Positions 31,156 through 43,100 of a stretch of DNA of 64,000 nucleotides are shown here, piece after piece (positions within the stretch are counted from its first letter, which is position 1; every line of letters begins with the position of its first letter). The notes beneath the pieces are model-generated. The model was given only the letters and a program-made list of their open reading frames with translations, made no database searches and was not told where the DNA came from. Location: assembly GCA_963693305.1 (NCBI GenBank), contig OY855907.1, positions 33,142,301 through 33,206,300 of the forward strand. Direction: 5' to 3'. A program made the translations under genes and the position numbers. Origin of the DNA: Meandrina meandrites (lineage: Eukaryota; Cnidaria; Anthozoa; Scleractinia; Meandrinidae).

Positions 31156-34100
31156 ATGGGTTGCAGCGGGTCGCAACCCGCTCAGGGTGTCAACGCTAAC
31201 GACAGCGAAACGATTATTTTTTCCAAAGAAAACAGCGCGGATGGAAAGGCAGATCAACTGGGGTCGGCAAAAATCGCCGTACTCGAAACGACGGAGAATT
31301 TATTGCAAGAGTCGAATGCCGCTGAAGAAAATCAATTAAACTTAACCAGTGAACCCGTTAACAGAACTGCCCGGGAGGGGGACAGCCTTAAACGAACGAG
31401 AACGAAGCGGGATGGCAAAGAGGTCGAAAATGCCTGGAGTGTCTCGAAAGCAAAAAAAAATATAGAAAAAGTTGTCACAAAGCCCGTGCATGAAGAGCTA
31501 GATGATTTCGAGAGTGAATTTGGAAAAGACGGTGTTGACTTAACTTCGAGTCACGTTCACGGCGACCAAGATAACGAGAAATTGACAAAAAACTCGCTGG
31601 GCATCCGAACATCGCCTGACGGAACTCATGACGTTGATTACAGTGACCGAATGGGCAAGCAACGAAGTATTCACAAGGTAAATACCGCGGTAATAAACCA
31701 ACAGTGCTTCTTATAACACGGTCAGTGAGTAAATATCCGCTTATTAGCTCTTATTTAACTCATCTTGTTATAGATCTTATGAAGTTCGCATTCATATCAC
31801 TATTTCTGTCCAGCCGTGGTTTTCCAGTAAAAACGGTTTGTTTTGCCTCGGGCCATGCCAATCCGAAACGATACCCTCGGGAGCAGGCAATTAAAATTAA
31901 ATTACAAATTACTGGCCACGGGAGAGCTAATTTAATTCAAAATTATTAGATCGCTTTGTTCTAACTATTCTTATAATTTTGTTTTTTCGCAGGAAGGTTC
32001 GGAGGAAGCATTTGACCCTTCTAAATTAGTAGATATTGAAAAATTCAAAGCGGCAAACGCTCCAACGAAACAGGTGGGATATGCTAATGAATTTATCTTT
32101 TCCACTGAACACCGACGACAACCGTTCTTGCACGGAACTTTTACCGAATCACACTTCGCAAATAATCATGAAATTCATTTTTTAGCGCATTCTGACGCTT
32201 AAGTATTATATAAAAATAATATTATTCTAATAAGTTCCTACCCCTTGTCACTACTGCCATCAAAAATTCAACCGAAAACAAGAAAGCGTTAGAAAGATTT
32301 CCGCTGTATGTATGTAGCATTTGAAAGCAGAATTTGCTTCAAAAATTAATTAACTTTAACTTTTTTTTAGATGCCAACATCAAACAAGAAATCAGGTAAG
32401 GCTCTTTTCGCTTGCCCAAACTGTTTCATCGGGCCGTTAAATGCCGAATGGTGAATGCTAGCCACAATGAAACTCAACAAAATTTGTAAAATAATCACTG
32501 ATGGATGAAACATTCAGGGGTACCTATACAACAAGGGGTTTTAGTCGGGGAAGTTAGCTTAATAAGTGGTGCCATCCTGGCTTGTTACCTTTCGGGAATT
32601 TTTTGACATCAAAACGCTCTCTTGACGATAGCTAACTTACAGAGAGAACTTCTTAATATCCCAAACCTTGAAAACAGTTTCCGTGAACGATTCATAAAAT
32701 AACCGATTACTATATCACCAATTCAGTTTGATTTAACGTGAGATAAACAAATTAATTACTAAAAATCTAATGATATTTTTCTCGCCTTTGGAACTAGCCT
32801 TCACAGTTCATTACTTATTCTGAAGTGTTCGTTTATGAGCAGGTGCATAGTCGTCGCTAATTTTACTATCATACATGCAAGGCTTCGCTGTTTCATATAT
32901 ACTCTTGACCACAAAATTCAGTGGGTTCCGTCACATTCACAGAACGGCAAAAAGATTTGTGCAAAAAGATACTTCTCGGAGGACCTTATTCGCCATTACT
33001 CTGGAATTCGCTGCGGTTTATTCGAGTTCCGTGACTATTATATTAGTTTGTTGCACAATATATATTTATTTTTTTCATTGTTATTCAAATAATCTTATTA
33101 AAAATTTGAGGGCAAATTCAAAAGGGCTTATCCAAGTTTTTCGGGAACTTTACGATTTTAATATCCAGAGAATGCAAAACAAATCAGACGTCATTCTAAA
33201 AGTGAACGACTTTTTGCAATCGTCCGTTGTTTTATGCCGTCAAAAAGTAGCATAATGTAAGCTATATATTTTTTGCTTAAATAGTTATTTCGATGGTGCA
33301 TGCTAAAATTTTCGTAGTATGCCAAAAAACTAAGTTGACATGTTAAAAATTGCACGGCAGTTGATACAAATGCACATATCATTTTGTGCTGAATGTTTGG
33401 AGGTGTTCTTCAAGCATATTAATCTAAAGATAACACTTTTAAAATGACATAAAATAGCTTGAAATCATTAAAAGGAACTCCAATAAATTGATCTTCAGGT
33501 TGAAACTAGGTTGGAAACAGATTTAATCTACAACATATACAAATGTAAATCTCCCTGCGAAATCCGCATGCGGTAAACAATATCCGCATGAGTGGTCCAC
33601 TGGAAAATTAAAAATTATCAGCTGGAAAACTTTGCCTCAAGTGGAGTACCTTATATTACATGAAATTTTCAACTTATTCGATATGGGAAATGTTAAAAAA
33701 AAATTCTCCCTCCAAATTCACGAAAATTAAGTGTCACTTTATTTTTTTAATTTTGGCATGCAGTAGTGTAATTAGAAGGGAGGGAATGATATAAAATGAT
33801 AAACCGATTATTTACTTATCAAGAGTCTTTTAAGTAAATGCATGTTGTTTCCCGTTGGGTGTTAAAATCAGACGAATTTTTATTTCAGAAACATCAAAGG
33901 TCGAAACGGACGAAAACCGCAATGAACGTGGCATCACGACGAATGCAAAGTAAGCATGCCATCTGTGTCCAAGGTCCAAAGGCTTACCGTTTTGTATACC
34001 ATGATATACCATGATATACCTTCGATCGAAAATGGTGCCCATATTGCAGTACTACTGTATGGATAATTTCTTATTTTATTTTATTTTTTTTTGTATTTGG

Positions 34101-34802
34101 GTAGTTATATCGTTCGATGAGTCTTTTGGAGGTATTTTGAAAGGCACAACTAAATGACAGTTTTGCCCACCCTTTTAAATACCTCCAGCACGAAAAACGT
34201 AGCCTTGCAGTGAAGCCCACTATAAAGAGCATCTACTAAAGGATTGAATGAGACTCGATTCGATCGAATGGAGACGACTCGTCTGCATTGATGTCGACCC
34301 GTCATCCCCTAAGTCTTTTTGCAGCAACTTGATCAACAGGAAGGGGTTGAAAATGTTGTCGAATCGACACGACTCGTCTGCGTTGATGTCGACCCGTCAT
34401 TCTCTAAGTCGATTAGCGCTGCGCAACACTTAGAAACTGCATGTGACGCGATTCGACTTCCGGTGAGACTTTTCAAAAGACGATTCGTGTCGAATCGTCA
34501 ACAATAACTCCTCCCCCCCCCCCCCCCCGCCCCCCTTCACGCTTTTTTCGTCCGTGCGAGTCGAGTCGAATCGTCAACAGACGAATCGAGGTGTATTGGA
34601 TATTAATGAAGACACCAAAATTCGCCATTAGCTAAATTTAATTTGTCTTTACCTTTCACGCAGCAAAACAGAAGCCGAGGTCTTGGCAAGCCCGTCAAAC
34701 TACAACGAATTCTACGATGATGACGAAAAACAGTTGATTGCGAGCATCGAGAACGACTTCAAAACCACATCACCTTTCGTACTTCCTGGAGCAGTGTTGT
34801 AA
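31156..34802 (+). CDS. Acidic protein with MGCSGS N-terminus, unknown function
   Basis: Five exons, GT-AG, in frame: 31156-31677, 31993-32073, 32371-32395, 33889-33949, 34664-34802 (828 nt, 275 aa). The N-terminus MGCSGSQ fits N-myristoylation at Gly2 with Cys3 as a palmitoylation candidate, so membrane anchoring is likely (inference). The rest is charged and low in hydrophobics, probably disordered: LKRTRTKRDGKEVENAW is a basic patch, HEELDDFESEFGKDGVDL is acidic. The C-terminal SNYNEFYDDDEKQLIASIEN may form a helix. Exon 3 has 25 nt, so skipping it would shift the frame. I do not recognise the family. An AATAAA at 35488-35493 followed by GT-rich sequence is a plausible poly(A) site. Confidence 0.8.
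34275..34410. repeat. Direct repeat, 95-bp spacing, intronic
   Basis: CGACTCGTCTGC.TTGATGTC followed by GACCCGTCAT occurs at 34275-34316 and again from 34370 to 34410, both followed by CTAAGTC. The surrounding DNA is rich in GAATCG/CGATTC words. It lies in the last intron of the gene at 31156. Confidence 0.75.
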
Positions 34803-35487
34803 TATGACGCTAACTATACCAGTGTTGAAAAGGTAACAAATTAATTACTAGATAAAATGTTTTCCGATCTTGCCTTTCGCCCGAGCCCGCAGGTTTCAGT
34901 CTTGAAGTCGTTCTAAACACTCGAGCGCTCGTGCTATTCTCTGATTGGATAACAAAAATCGGAAACTGAAACGAAGATTTGCTGCAAACGGCGTTTGGTT
35001 TTTGCGTCGACGCCAAATGCGTGACGCATCACTTTTATTTCAACAAACAACTCTTGTACTTTGTCAGATATGATAAACCTTAAATTTTTGGTTGCAAAAT
35101 TTTGAAGTAAGGATGAAAGACAAGGAGGTGACAAGACAAAATAACAAAAAATCCGAGGTAAATTCCAAGAACAAGTCTCGGAATTCAAGTTTCTCTGAGG
35201 TAGTGATACTCGTGTCCTTGTTAGCTTCCTCTCCACATCAAACCATTATTTTTTGTTTCAGTTTTTTCCCTGAAGTTCACAATCAGGTTCAAAATCATCC
35301 TAAAAGTCGGTATTGTAATTATGCCCCTTTTAAAAAAATAGTTTGATAAGCAAGGATAGCGCAACGAAAAATAGATTAGGGCTGATTTAATGTATGGCCA
35401 ATATTTAGCTCTAGCTTGCTCTCAGGCTGGTGAATTTGCTTAGAACCAGGTTTGCATTTCGAGTGAGTCCTTGTACGCGTATTCTGG

Positions 35488-35493
35488 AATAAA
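35488..35493 (+). terminator. Candidate poly(A) signal AATAAA
   Basis: AATAAA followed within about 6-25 bp by a strongly GT-rich stretch (GTTGTTTTTTTGTGTGTTG), the arrangement of an animal cleavage site. It is about 690 bp past the stop of the gene at 31156, giving a normal-length 3' UTR. Confidence 0.55.
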
Positions 35494-37056
35494 GAGTTGT
35501 TTTTTTGTGTGTTGTGCATTCAAACGTTGCTAAACATTATTACTAGAACTCTCACGTCACGGAAAACAAAAACTTTTCCGAGCTAGCGGGCAATTTGAAC
35601 GTTAAACCAAAGGAAATGGATTTTAGTTAGAGGTGACGGGGAGATTACCAAGTTTCTGACAAAAAAAGTTAACTGTTTGTCTCCTTGGAAGAAATTAAGT
35701 GAATCCAACAAAAAATAATTTGGTGAACTTCTTTATTTCTCAACAGTGAATGCTAGTCAGAGAAGATGAGGAAAGACACTCCGGACGCGTAAATGAGCCA
35801 CCTTCATTGCGGACAACATAAGCGCTTGTCAATGAACATTCCTAACGTTAGAATTTTTCCTTCGTGTAGCGAGTAAGATTTCATTCAGGACTAAAAACAA
35901 AATTTAATTTGTCCTCTAGTGAATGTACATTCTCATTACAGTTTTTCGAACGGTGATATCTGATTTAGCATACAAAGGGATCACCTTCTTTTCGGCGAAC
36001 TGAAACAAAATAAAATAAATAAGAAAAAGTGAGTCTTAAAGAGAGGTTCGAAACAAAAGTAAGGTAGCATTTTTGCTGAAATTCCTTCAGCTTGTTCTTT
36101 ACTTGCATTTGCCTTTTGCTCTTGTCGGAAATATAAAATTGTAATCGGTGTCAGCCGTTCGGGAATTTGTTTTAGTCCTCGACGTTTGTCAGATTATGTT
36201 TTGACAAGCCATTAATTTCAGTCCACGTAAATTTTCAAAAAGCTCTCTTTAAAATTTATTTTGACAAAATAGATCACCGGAACTTCAGACAAGGCTACAT
36301 GGTCCGCTCAAGGAACAAATTGTACATACCTCTGAACGATTTTTAAAGTTCAGCGTAAATAATGCGCCGTTGCTCTGGCGATAAGCTAATTAAAATTACT
36401 TGTTCATTACAGCCAAGTGAGATGGCTGAAAATGTATTTATTTTGGGGCAACGCAAAATTAAGTGTTCTATATTGGACACTTAACTCGTTACAGAAAACC
36501 TTTATATAACTCTTATTTGAATCAGTTCTTCGCATCGGCAACATGTCAGCAAATGTTTAGTGTAATGGTGAGAACAGTGAGGGCGTTAGGACGAAAAGGT
36601 GTGGCAACTGAGATGTTTTAATAAATGAAAACTACATGTACAGCTGTGTTGATTACTTCTGTTTATTGCAATTTAGCTAGTTAAACAAAAATTAAAATAA
36701 ATATTCAGGAAGAGATTTCCATGAAGGAACATCTTGTTCACGTCTAGCCAGTGAACAGGCTCCCCATTGGGGCACAGGGCAAAAGGAAATCACCAAGCAA
36801 AGCGAGCAGAGTTCATTTCACCTTACAGGTCTTCCTAATTTTTACATCTAACTTCATCTGTTTATTCTTTAAGTTTATCCAACCTACTGAAAATAGTTAT
36901 ATGATATTTTTTGCTGCTTCACATCATAACAGTCATATGACTGTGGCCCTTGTATCCCACACCGAATAGGAATTTAGAAATGTTTATTAGTTTTTGAGAG
37001 GTGGGGGGTGGGGTGGGTGGGGAAAGTCTCCCATACTGTCAGAGCTTTTCCCAGTT

Positions 37057-37287
37057 TTCCTAGTGTGTCTAGCAGTATTTCTACTCCCCAGGCTCTTGGA
37101 TGGGATGCTAGTCCATTGCAGGGTTTCCTCCAGCATTAGATTTGCTTAACACCTGGGTTGCAAGAGGCACTATGAGATCAAAGTATCTTGCTTATAAGGA
37201 CACAACACAATGATGCTGGTCAGGGCTTAAACCTGGACTGCTCGAGCTGGAGCCCGGCATGCTAACCATTTGGCCACCGTGCCTTCC
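37057..37287 (-). repeat. tRNA-derived SINE, family A, diverged copy
   Basis: Retains GGGATGCTAGTCCATTGCAG, AGAGGCACTATGAGATCAAA, and on the minus strand a head with GGTGGCCAAATGGTTAGCAT and a mutated B box (GGTTTAAGCCC). More diverged than the copies at 10286 and 61386. Confidence 0.7.
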
Positions 37288-37648
37288 ACAAGAAAATTGG
37301 AGTTCTAACCAGTAGAGAAAAACCTTTGTAGCATAAAAATGAACCAAAATCTAGATTATGAGCAGCCCCTATTTTTTGCAGTCCGTCAAGCGTGAAGTGA
37401 AAAAAAAATGACTGCATCCCCAATTTTCGCGCTGTCATTTTTTTTTTTCGCTTCATGCTCGACGAAGCAAAAAAAAAAAAATGGGCTGCTCATAGTCTAA
37501 CCAATTGAAAGTCAAACTCAACCCACATGACTGCTGGCTGGACTTGAAAACAGGGCACATAGTGGGAGGGAAGAGTTCAAACAGCTGAGCCATCTCTAAA
37601 TCAACTGTGTCCTTTGCCAAGAAGACTTGTTTGTTCTAAATGTCAAGA

Positions 37649-39921
37649 TCAACTATTTAACAGTGTCAATGCATTTTTCAAAATCTGTTTTTCTTGAATT
37701 CTTAACTGTAAAGCTAACTCCATATTTGCTGTCGGCTTACCACCTGATGTAAAGCAGTTAATATCACCTAACTTGTCAGCTGCGTCGTAAGATTCTAGAA
37801 CTCTTTGAATTAAGCACTGTCTCCATCGTAAAACCTTCAACTCATTTTCTTCATCAAGGTGATTTTCAGTCAATAGTCTTTGCCAGTGTCTCTTGAACTC
37901 TTCTTCATCCATTGCAAGTATTCTCAGCAAGACAAGTGTGCTCCATGATAGGCCATTCCCCTCAGAGCAACACAGGTCTTTTTCAAGTCGATTAGCAGCA
38001 ATTATTTCCCTTTTCTTTCTTGATATACCACACAACTCTGGCATGGCAGTTGCGTAAACTAGGTCCTTAGAGAAATAAACAGTGTTGTGCTCGTTCCCTG
38101 GCAAAATGAAGCCATACTCCATCAGAAGCTTCCTGTTATCGTGAGGGCCATAATTGATGAACACTTGTGCGCCTTTTTTGTATGCTGTTAGAGTGCGAAT
38201 TTCATAATTGTTGCTTCCTTGGTTAAATCCAGCTTTGACCTACATGTAGACAATCATTTTGAAACTCGTGAATTATTATATTAAAACTCAAATTATTATA
38301 TTTAAACTCTGAAGTTTAAAACCCAGCTGACAACTGAATTTTATATAAATTTGTTGTCAATCATTATTATGACAATACCTACAGACATCACATTTTGAAC
38401 CTGTTTGAAGTGAGTTACTGTTTCCTGTGAGGTCTGCTATGATTTGCTGTCAGCAAAAAATATGGAACCACTGATTGAGTGGAATTAATGTTCTATTGAA
38501 AGCTGAAGGTGCATTTATACTCAAAATAAGCATTATTAAATAAATGGTTGAAAATGCTTAACATCTCATTTTATGGAAAAAGTTCAAGGGGGAAACAACA
38601 ATTATTAGTGAAGATAGTGAAGATGGGCACAAAGAGCTTTTTAAAAACTGCACATAAACTTGGAAAGCCAAGTAAGTCAATCACATCAGCTTACAGCAAG
38701 GAGTCTAAAAGTGAGACCAATTTAAATTAATTTTGTTTAGTCTTGGTCCAATTAGAAGCCAAGGACAGCTTCCATTAATTTGAAAAAAATAATGGAAATT
38801 GACTTATTAGTAAAATGCAGTTGTAGGCTTCTGATTGAAATAAATAATTTATGCAAAAGAAGTGAGCATGAAAGCCTTGCACACTTTGTTTGATGATGTG
38901 AGCTATAAAATGCCATCTTTCTTATAAGAGTCATCAATCATTATTGAAAGCAAAATTATCAAGGCCTTTGTTTGCTTTGTCTGTGTCACCAGGCCTTTGG
39001 CTTTGAAAAACCTTGACTTTGATACTCTTCCTTAAATGCTCAACCTCTTCTAAGAACTGTAAATTATTACCAGCAGTTCCTCTCATACATACATGTACAT
39101 ACCTCTGCTGTGTCAGTATGATTCAGTAAATCAAGAACTGGGGCCAGCGCATACGCATTCTCCATCTGTAATGTTGACGTCACCATGCCAACAGAAGATG
39201 CAACTGTCTTGTCCGCTTTGTAAACAGACCTTGTATTCACTACAAACCAAGCCCATCTGAATTCATCAAAAGTCAGCAAGTCTAGAAATTCTTTATCCAG
39301 AACGCTGCTATAGTTTTCAAGCAATCCTTTAAGCTCTTCATAAGAATCACTCAGAGTCTTGATCTGCTTTATGCACTCTTCGTGTAAACTTGAAGGTAAA
39401 GTATTAAGCTCTTCTTCACTGAAATAAGCAGGGGTGTTGAAAGACCTTGGCAATGTACTGATATAAGGTGACCAGAATGATTTTTTCCCTCGATGCTTTT
39501 CATGCAAAATGAACACGCATAACACGAGCAAAGGATTAAGTTTCACATGTAGTTTGAGCAATTGTTTTCCAATTTCACTCTGTTCTGCTGTTTTTGTGGT
39601 GATCAACATTTCTTCTGGCACAGAGATCACCAAATCGCCACCATTAAGCGTCTTACAAGTGATCAGGCCTCGGCCAGTTTTAGGAAAATACGCTGGCCTT
39701 AGCTTACCAAAAGAAATCCTGTTCGTTTTGGCCCACTTGAGAAGCACTATGTACTCAGGTTCATGGACTGCTCTACCATATTCCCTGGGATAGTTACCGT
39801 TCCTATTGCGCTTACGTCTTCTCCCTGTTCTACCGTTTCTCCCCATAGGTAGGATAGTCGAACTGGACTTCACATACCTTACATACGACGAAAAATTAGC
39901 CTTTGAGGTCGAACCGAACAT
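37649..39921 (-). CDS. SETD4: SET domain-containing protein 4 (lysine methyltransferase)
   Basis: Two exons on the minus strand: 39921-39103 and 38239-37649 (273 + 196 codons, 469 aa; phase-0 junction AEV/KAG, donor GTATGT, acceptor TACATGTAG). The split SET domain runs from FGKLRPAYFPKTGRGLITCK (start of SET), through the long insert, to LAPVLDLLNHTD (NHxx, cofactor site) and EVFI-like QVFINYGPHDNRKLLMEYGF (the Tyr-containing C-terminal SET motif). A Rubisco-LSMT-type substrate-binding domain follows to the end. This order and length fit SETD4 (about 440 aa in vertebrates), a protein methyltransferase linked to cell quiescence. The Met at 39921 gives a 25-residue leader before MGRNGRTGRRRKRN; either could be used. 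It shares a 181-bp divergent promoter with EXOC3. Confidence 0.93.
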
Positions 39922-40102
39922 TTGTCCGCCATCTTGGAATTACCACGTCGGAGTCTGGGTACTAATTGTTTCTGCAATGATGCATTGCAAGCTTCATGGC
40001 GAAAACCAAAATAAAACATGGCGGCTGTAGTTTCCGCCTCTGTGCCTCTCTGAGATCTTTGCCTGCCTAGTTTAATACAAACTAGCGTTCGAATAGCCAG
40101 GT
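39922..40102. promoter_or_regulatory. Divergent SETD4/EXOC3 promoter with YY1-like motifs
   Basis: Only 181 bp separate the two start codons. CCGCCATCTTGG (39926-39937) faces SETD4 and AACATGGCGGC (40015-40025) faces EXOC3; both match the YY1 consensus. No TATA box is obvious. The second motif opens an 11-codon upstream ORF (40018-40053) that stops before the EXOC3 start. Confidence 0.65.
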
Positions 40103-43100
40103 ATGTCTATTGATATTCAGAAGTGGAAGGCAGAGGCTCATGAAAATGCTGCAAAGACCGTGGCAAATATGCTCCAGGTAAGAAATTGATTTAATTCCGT
40201 TTGCAGCTGTCTTCCAACAAAACTGCAATTTTTTAAGTAGTCTTTATGAATCAAATCAATCAAGTAAAGAAAACTGTTTTTTTCTTCATTAAATAGAAAA
40301 TATTTCACTTTTTGTAATTATATATTAAGAATAAGGAATCTTCATTTGGAGGCTAGGTATTATAAAGTTGACACATCTGGAAGCACTTCACTGGATACAC
40401 ACTGTGGATAGAACCAGGAGATGGTTGAACATTTTTTGATTTTAATACAGTTGAACCTCTCTACAAGGGTCACCCTGGGCCAAATTAATTGGGCATTTAT
40501 TGTGGAAAGGTGCTTGGATAAGAGTATTTAGCATATGGATCTGGTGGATTCCATTGCTGTGAAGAGTTGTGCCATCAGTCGGAGAGTGAAATCGCTATTC
40601 CCTACCTTTGATTGGAAACCATTAATCAATGGACCATTCAAAATTCCATATTGTGGATAGGGAGGCATTATCAGGCAAAGCCAAAGACAATACTCAGTTG
40701 AGCTCCCACACAGACCCTTGTAAATCACATCTTTGCAACGTTCACCGCTGGGAGCCAAGAGTCATGTTTGCATGTCATTTTGTGCGCTTGCATGGTTGGT
40801 TACCACAAAAAAGCTTTCCCTGTAACCAGAGTGCTTTTCTAGCTATCTGTTTAGCAAAAGGGTATGAAATACTACCCCACTTGAGCTTGACAGCTTGTGA
40901 AAAAATTATGGCCAAAAAACAACAATTACACATTGAACTGGCCTGTTATAATTAAAATGATGGTTCTTTCAGCATCCTGACAGTCTGGACAAAGTGGAGC
41001 AGTGGAGAAGAAGATACATGAGGAATAAAGTAAGTTGCTAAGCTGCCTGTCCCTAGCTGCCTACTTAATACAGTGCTGTTAAAAAGATAAAAATAGTGAA
41101 CTTTGTTATATTAATAATAAGAATAATTATTTTCACAGGCATCAGCTGAAGCCAGACTTAAGACTGCTGTTCAATCCCAACTTGATGGTGTTAGGACAGG
41201 CCTTGATCAGCTCCGCAGGTAAATATCTCATTAACAGTGAATTGAAAAATTGTCACTAAAATCCTTGTATGCAAATTATATATGATGTACAGTGTTTTCT
41301 CTTCAGAGATGGGACTTGAGTTCATCTTGAGACAATTGCTACTGAACACGTTATTCGCTGTAGGTTATTCTTACGTACTTAGGTTACCTCATTAAATACA
41401 TGTAGTTTTTATTATTTAAATATTAATTTTCAATTCTCCTCTTTTAGTGGTCTTCGTGAAATCGAAGAGATTAAGCGAAGGTGAGTGCAGCTCTTGGCGT
41501 ACAAACTATAGCTGGGCAAGAGATATAATAAATTTAAATTTAGAGAGTGGGAGTAGGGGTGGGGGGTGGGGGGGTTGAAAGGCAAGGAAAAGGTGAGAGA
41601 GTTGGAGTGGAAGCAAGCAATTGACAACAAATGCAAGCCATTATTTGTTAAAGAGCACTACACATACATGTACAAAGAATGCATCTGCACAATGCGCTTC
41701 TCAAGATAATGTACTCCTGCTAAAGCACTGTAAAGGCAACTCCTTTGTCCTTTGAAGGAGAATACTGCTGGATAGATCTCTAGCATAGCAAGGAAGATTC
41801 CATACCGATCCTGGGAAAAACTGATACCCAAGTTTGTGTCCATTTCCAACAGTACTTCAGGGCATCTGACAGGATGCGGTGGTGCGGATCCGCATAATTC
41901 GCTGACTTCCGCATCTTCCGCATCTTGAGAACATTTTCCGCATAAAACAGAGAAATTTGTTTCATATTAATGATTAAGCAGCTGTTTACCACCCTCACAA
42001 ACGTAAATTTCGAAGAAATTGATTATTTTGACACAGTTTTTCTCCTAAAATAGCGACGAAAACACGGCAATTCGATCGTGAGCAATTTTTAACCTCCAGG
42101 CGTTCCACGCGTCTTTTCGTGATGGGCCTGGACACCAGTTGTCTTGTTTCGCTCGTTCGGTCGATCAAAAATTCTTCTGTGGTTACCTATAGTATATGGA
42201 TAAATTTGTCATCAAAGAGACCAAGAAGAAGGATCGCCACTTCGCTGTACACTTGCCACAAGTTGACCTCACGGGCTAGACGAGCGACGAATTAGTGAAG
42301 CGAGCTTGAGGCTGCAAAGTGACCTGTGAGCGACGTGCCATCGGGCGAAACGACCGCAATTCGTTGCCTGCGAGCAGACTCTTGGCTTCTGAGGCAGCTC
42401 AATTTTGGCTGCATGAAAATATGTGATTTTTGGCGAGCGAAGCGAGCCGAAAATTTTTCGCATAATCCAATGTGTTTTCCGCATAATCAACACTTTCTTC
42501 CGCATAATGTTCCTGAAAATTTCCGCATAATTTGTTATTTTTTTCCGCACCCTATCAGATGCCCTGGTACTTAGACAGTGTGGAATGGGATTTCCAATCT
42601 GACTCTAACCAACATCAATACTTTCTCAAGTGGTGACATTATTTTTTTTCTGCATGGCTTTTCTTTAATGTGATAGTTTTGCATTATTTTTTAAAAGCAT
42701 GAATGAGGTCGACTCAATGTGTAAGAATGTTGAATATTTGGCGGACAAGTTACAAGCTGTAAGAGATTGCCACGGCAAACAGAGCCAGGTAATTATAAAC
42801 AATTATTGGATGAGGTTTTTGTGATATCCAGAATAATCAAGGTCAAGGTGGCTTATAACACTTATACCTCGACCTTGATTATTCCAGATGTCACAAAATA
42901 AAGCCAAATCTAATTTACTTGTACACGTTGTTAGTATTATACAGAATTTCAAAGCAGATAATGATGAAACAATGCACTGTTGAAGAACCAAATGGACTAG
43001 CATGTTTTTACTTCACTGTGTGCAAGATGCTAGTCACCACTACTACATTTTTCATTCCCTAGAACATGACGGAAACACCATTAGACTTTGTATATCAGTT

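Larger units (their letters stand above)
34803..37648. other. Intergenic between convergent 3' ends, no gene seen
   Basis: Contains the poly(A) signal candidate at 35488-35493 and a SINE at 37057-37287. 37370-37490 holds a weak palindrome around TTTTTTTTCGCTTCATGC with GCAGCCC words on both sides (about 37359 and 37481). Otherwise AT-rich with no supported exon. Confidence 0.5.

Noticed and set aside
32835..33255. ORFs of 85 and 126 codons in intron 3 of the gene at 31156
   Set aside because: Overlapping frames, AT-rich low-complexity translation, inside a well-supported intron.
39509..40030. Plus-strand ORFs over SETD4 exon 1
   Set aside because: Antisense to a clearly conserved SET-domain exon.
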